From: Litorimonas sp964610115
GTDB lineage: Bacteria; Pseudomonadota; Alphaproteobacteria; Caulobacterales; Maricaulaceae
Assembly (NCBI GenBank): GCA_964610115.1
Contig: CAZSUW010000001.1
Coordinates: 35,639 to 99,638 of the forward strand
Direction of reading: 5' to 3'
DNA length: 64,000 bases
Under the pieces are notes generated by a model. The model had not been told where the DNA came from, did no database searches, and was given only the letters and a program-made list of their open reading frames with translations. Position numbers and translations under genes: made by a program. Below are positions 60,350 to 64,000 of this stretch, in pieces (the stretch's first letter is position 1; each line of letters opens with the position of its first letter).

Positions 60350-60550
60350 CGCAGCGCTTTAGCACATATATCCCGTTATACTATTACTCAATTTCACATG
60401 CCTCCTTTCTCGGATCGGCAACGCAATGTCATGACAGTGCCTGTAGCGTCCCCATTTTTGGCAGGCTAAGCGTCGTCTGAATAAGACCAAGCTTTCCGCA
60501 ATCCGCAAGCGGCGATATTTGATTTGGCCTAATTAGTGTTTGGAGTGTCT

Positions 60551-63322
60551 ATGACCCGCGCCCTTTTCCTGTCTGCGGCGAGCCTCGCCGTCATAGCCTG
60601 TAGCCCTACTGCGCCAACGTCTTCGTCAAGTGAACAGGATAAAGCGCCGGCGCGTGTTGAAGCGCCTGTTATAAACGCCCCGATGGGAGAGGCGTCTCGC
60701 AATAATGTGCCGCATGCGCAGCTGCCGACTACGATCAGCCCAACGGCTTACCGCTTGGATATGGTGATTGATCCCAAGCAGGACGGGATGAGCGGAACGG
60801 TCGAAATCGACGTCATCGTCAATGAAGACACAGATGGGTTTTGGATACATGCGCGCGACATTGACGTGACCGAGGCGACGATTTCTATCGACAACGAAGA
60901 TATTGCGCTTGCCTTTGATCCAGTCCCAGAGAGCGAAGCCCCGTCTGGCCTCGCCTGGATGCGCGCGGAGAGGACAGTGCCCGAAGGCACGGCGACGCTC
61001 CGCATGGCCTATACAACGCCTTATAATCAGAACCTCAATTCAGCCTATAAAGTGGTGCGGGGTGCTGACGCTTATATCGTGACCCAGATGCAGCCCATTG
61101 CGGCCCGACAAGCTTTTCCCGGCTTTGACGAACCGCGTTTCAAACAACCGTTCACGTTGTCGATCACCGCGCCTGACGGGAATGTGGTTGTCTCCAATAC
61201 GCCGAAGACGGCCGAACTGCCGCTGGGTGATAATATGATCCGTCACGAATTTGCGCAGACGCGGCCTCTGCCAACTTACTTAGTGGCCTTCGCGGTCGGG
61301 CCTTACGATGTCGTTGAATATGAAGATATTCCGCCCAATTCTGTTCGCCGGCGTCCACTAAAACTACGCGGTATTGCGGCAAAGGGCGAAGGCAAACGCC
61401 TGCAATATGCGTTGGAAAATACGGACGGATTGCTGACCGCGTTTGAAGAATATTTCGGCACAGAATATCCTTATGAGAAGCTCGATGTGATCGCCGCGCC
61501 GGACTATGCCTTTGGCGCGATGGAAAATCCGGGGCTGATCGTTTACCGCGAATATCTCTTGCTTCTTGATGAAAACGCGCCGCTATCCCAAAAGCGCGCC
61601 TATGCCCGCGTCCACGCCCATGAACTGGCGCATATGTGGTTTGGCAATCTGGTCACGCCCGTTTGGTGGGAAGATATTTGGCTGAATGAAGCCTTCGCCA
61701 CGTGGATGGGCAATAAAGGCACGACGCTTTGGCAGCCGGACGGGAATTTTGACAATAATACGCTGCGCGCCTCATTGGGTGCGATGAACACGGACTCGCT
61801 CGCGTCGACCCGCCGCGTACGCGAACCGCTGGCGCGCTCAGAGCGCGTCATGGATCAGTTTGACAGCATTACGTATCGCAAAGGCGGCGGCGTGCTGGAT
61901 ATGTTTGAAAGTTATGTCGGCCCGGACGCGTTTCAAGCCGGCATCCGCCTACACATGGAGCGCTATGCCGACGGCGTGGCGACGGCGAATGACTTTTTCC
62001 AAAGCATTGCGGATGGATCAGATAATCCGGACGTGGTCAGCGCGATGAAGAGCTTTGTCGATCAGCCGGGTTTGCCTTTGGTGAGTGCGTCTTTCGATTG
62101 TGAAGCGGGTACGATCACAGCGCCCCTCACGATCTCGCAGTCTCGTTACGCGCCTTTGGGATCGACGGTTACACAAGGCCAGACATGGGAAATTCCTGTC
62201 TGTGCAAAGACATCTCAAGAAGAGGCGCAGGTTAAATCTTGCGACCTTTTGAAAAGCGATAGCGGTGTTCTTGATATTCCCCTGCGGGACCAAACCTGTC
62301 CGGCTTATATCATGCCGAATGCAGATGGCGCCGGCTATTACCGTTTCACGCTGGACACGGACGGCTGGGCGGCGCTGATCGACAATCTCGATCAGCTTTC
62401 GACCAAAGAAGCGCTCGTGACTCAAGACAGCCTTGTGGCGGCGTTTCGCGCTGGCGCGGTCGACGCGCAGACCTTCCTAACCGGGATGCAGGCCTTTGCT
62501 CAACATCCGGAGTATGACGTCGCCAGCGGCTCGACCAGCTTGCTCGGTTTTGTCTATGCCCAATTCCCGGACGCGCGTGAGGGGCTGGCCGCATATGTCC
62601 GCGAGACTTATGGGGAGCGGTACCGAAGCACTTTGGGCACTGAAACGATCGAAGGCAATCTGCTTGCCCCGACGCTCGGCGCGATGCTGGCCGGGATTGG
62701 CAATGATGAGGAGGTGCAAGCCGATCTGCTGTCCCAAGCCCGGGTTTATTTGGGCTTGGACGAAGGCGATAAGGCCGCCGTGCGCTCTAACAGTCTCGGA
62801 TCGGCCTTTGACGTGCTGATGCGACAGCAGCCGGAAACCGGATTTGAACCCTTACTGGGCCTGGCCTCAACAGGATCGCCGCTAGAGAAAGGCGCGGCTT
62901 TGGGCGCGCTGACGGAAACGCCGCTCACCGATCAGGCGGATCGTTTGCTGGAAATCGCGCTGGACGCAGATAATGCCATTACGGGCCGTCAAGCCGGGAC
63001 GCTGCTTGGCGGCCTGCTCTATAATGAAGCGCATGGGGATCGCGTCTGGGGGTGGTATAAAGAAAACTTCGCGGATTACCTGACCGCGCGCGTGCCCGAT
63101 GTGCGCCGCGGTCGCGCGCCGCTCACCGCGGGTGGTTTCTGCACAGAGGATCGCCGCAATGAGGTCGATGCTTTCTATCGCCGGAATTCAAGCCTTATCC
63201 CGGGCTATGAACGCAGCCTCGCACAAGTCGAAGAACGCATCTCGCTTTGCGCGGCGTTGAAAACCGCGCAAGGGCCAAGTCTGGTCGCGGCCCTGACAGC
63301 GGGCGACGACGAAGGCGAATGA
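60551..63322 (+). CDS. M1 family aminopeptidase lipoprotein
   Basis: A 923-residue zinc aminopeptidase. The N-terminus MTRALFLSAASLAVIACSPT is a lipoprotein signal with lipobox VIAC, so unlike cytoplasmic PepN it should sit in the envelope. GAMEN is at 322-326 (substrate amino-group binding), HELAH at 357-361 and the third ligand Glu380 in WLNEAF. The C-terminal domain of about 300 residues is the ERAP1-like helical part. Start at ATG with GGAG 6 bp upstream; an in-frame GTG at 60536 is less likely. It probably releases amino acids from peptides in the periplasm. Confidence 0.93.
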   Translation: MTRALFLSAASLAVIACSPTAPTSSSSEQDKAPARVEAPVINAPMGEASRNNVPHAQLPTTISPTAYRLDMVIDPKQDGMSGTVEIDVIVNEDTDGFWIHARDIDVTEATISIDNEDIALAFDPVPESEAPSGLAWMRAERTVPEGTATLRMAYTTPYNQNLNSAYKVVRGADAYIVTQMQPIAARQAFPGFDEPRFKQPFTLSITAPDGNVVVSNTPKTAELPLGDNMIRHEFAQTRPLPTYLVAFAVGPYDVVEYEDIPPNSVRRRPLKLRGIAAKGEGKRLQYALENTDGLLTAFEEYFGTEYPYEKLDVIAAPDYAFGAMENPGLIVYREYLLLLDENAPLSQKRAYARVHAHELAHMWFGNLVTPVWWEDIWLNEAFATWMGNKGTTLWQPDGNFDNNTLRASLGAMNTDSLASTRRVREPLARSERVMDQFDSITYRKGGGVLDMFESYVGPDAFQAGIRLHMERYADGVATANDFFQSIADGSDNPDVVSAMKSFVDQPGLPLVSASFDCEAGTITAPLTISQSRYAPLGSTVTQGQTWEIPVCAKTSQEEAQVKSCDLLKSDSGVLDIPLRDQTCPAYIMPNADGAGYYRFTLDTDGWAALIDNLDQLSTKEALVTQDSLVAAFRAGAVDAQTFLTGMQAFAQHPEYDVASGSTSLLGFVYAQFPDAREGLAAYVRETYGERYRSTLGTETIEGNLLAPTLGAMLAGIGNDEEVQADLLSQARVYLGLDEGDKAAVRSNSLGSAFDVLMRQQPETGFEPLLGLASTGSPLEKGAALGALTETPLTDQADRLLEIALDADNAITGRQAGTLLGGLLYNEAHGDRVWGWYKENFADYLTARVPDVRRGRAPLTAGGFCTEDRRNEVDAFYRRNSSLIPGYERSLAQVEERISLCAALKTAQGPSLVAALTAGDDEGE

Positions 63323-63386
63323 ATGGAAACTGACAAGCCATTTCAGCTCGCTTGACAGTTTCGCTGAGTCTTCCGACATCAGCGGT

Positions 63387-64000
63387 GTGAGTGAGAGCGA
63401 AAACCTACCCGCGCTGAGCCTGTCGCAGCATTTTGCGGCAGAAGCGAAAGCCCTGCGGCTGAACCCGGAACAAAGCCCGGCGGAAGCGGTTGGCGATATT
63501 CGACGTCTGCTCGACCGCACGGCTGCACGCTATGCGCGATCGACTGACGACCCTGCCCTACAACGCGCCGGGCAATGGCTCATCGAGATTGTAAAGTCTG
63601 GAACCGGTCTGATTGATCGGGCGAGCCATGCGGATATTCTTTGGGACGAAGTGGCGACGAAGCAGGATTGGACGATCAGTGCGCGTGACTCGCTGTTTTA
63701 TGCAGGCGCGGGTGTGCTGGGTCTGGCGGGCTTAGTGCAGGGTGTAGGTCTTGCGCTTTGGGGCGCGGTTGGGCTGGCGGGCATCCATGCGCTGACCCAA
63801 ACGCGACTTCGTATCCCCTTCATGCCGCGCCCGAAAGCCCTCGCTGATTCCAGTGGGCGTATGCAGCGCGCCCGTGCCGTCGTGCGCCTCGACCCTGATG
63901 GATTAGTCCGGCAAATCACTGACGCTTTGAATACGGCGGATCATATTCTCTTGCGCCTGTCAGCGCCGCAAGCTGAAACCCATTGGCGCGATGATGGCCG
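63387..64000 (+). CDS. Membrane-associated protein, 5' part only, not recognised
   Basis: A frame open from a GTG at 63387 to the window end (204 codons so far). It begins VSESENLPALSLSQHFAAEA, then AEAVGDIRRLLDRTAARYAR. A hydrophobic double segment follows at about 112-140 (DSLFYAGAGVLGLAGLVQGV, then GLALWGAVGLAG). Then comes a basic region (RIPFMPRPKA) and VVRLDPDGLVRQITDALNTA. No ribosome-binding site is evident, and the start is 64 bp after the aminopeptidase stop. Family unknown; the middle resembles a membrane hairpin between two cytoplasmic parts. Confidence 0.6.
   Translation, partial: MSESENLPALSLSQHFAAEAKALRLNPEQSPAEAVGDIRRLLDRTAARYARSTDDPALQRAGQWLIEIVKSGTGLIDRASHADILWDEVATKQDWTISARDSLFYAGAGVLGLAGLVQGVGLALWGAVGLAGIHALTQTRLRIPFMPRPKALADSSGRMQRARAVVRLDPDGLVRQITDALNTADHILLRLSAPQAETHWRDDG

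Noticed and set aside
1..64000. CRISPR arrays, insertion sequences, prophage genes, tRNA and rRNA genes
   Set aside because: Looked for in intergenic DNA; no direct-repeat/spacer array, transposase, phage protein, tRNA cloverleaf or rRNA stretch was seen.

Overview
The window looks like a chromosome segment from an alphaproteobacterium of the dimorphic, Caulobacter/Hyphomonas-like type (Caulobacterales, Hyphomonadales or Maricaulales); the genus cannot be fixed from here. Reasons: RcdA, TrcR (DUF1013), HdaA, DUF1192, DUF2066 and DUF2794 proteins, TTAA-N7-TTAA (CtrA-type) sites, a GANTC site inside one of them, a TonB-receptor/TPR-sulfotransferase pair, and moderate GC by eye. It is almost wholly core genome. 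I see no insertion sequence, prophage, CRISPR array, rRNA or tRNA. One 100-N assembly gap lies in a 19-bp tandem repeat (55522-55621).

Layout. 1-9.1 kb: end of clpS, clpA, rpmI-rplT, a TadG-like vWA protein, an exported metallopeptidase, then ffh-rpsP. 9.1-15.1 kb: marC, an S9 lipoprotein peptidase, an SRPBCC protein, a four-gene SPFH/Arc/DUF4177/DUF4177 cassette behind an AT-rich operator, and a GT4 glycosyltransferase. 15.4-23.1 kb: a TonB receptor, a TPR-sulfotransferase, and nrdA behind a composite CtrA/GANTC/NrdR promoter. 23.4-29.6 kb: an outer-membrane protein, trmD-rplS (separated from ffh-rpsP, and without rimM), an I78-like lipoprotein, a conserved hypothetical with an exact CtrA site, a YheS-type ABC-F and ndk. 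29.6-36.3 kb: two more TadG-like vWA proteins, purM-purN, DUF2066-hdaA. 36.3-46.7 kb: both methylmalonyl-CoA mutase subunits, a ferredoxin-NADP reductase, lptD, and a type I secretion ABC/adaptor pair. 46.7-51.9 kb: two perfect parS sites, gluQ, a HerA-like ATPase, an AI-2E-family permease, DUF1223, the tail of a lost outer-membrane protein gene, DUF2794. 52-64 kb: two small membrane proteins, lpd, an SDR, the repeat/gap, trcR, DUF1192, rcdA, queG-GST, a cation diffusion facilitator, an M1 aminopeptidase lipoprotein and a truncated membrane gene.

Theme. Cell-cycle and chromosome functions recur: ClpS/ClpA, HdaA, RcdA, TrcR, parS and putative CtrA/CcrM control of nrdA. The parS pair suggests that the window lies in the centromere (origin-proximal) domain. 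The less-described elements are the SPFH/Arc/DUF4177 cassette, the three TadG-like vWA paralogues without other tad genes, the composite nrdA promoter, and the terminator-like leader in front of trcR.

All calls come from reading the sequence. No database search was run. Regulatory-site calls are pattern matches and not demonstrated binding sites.
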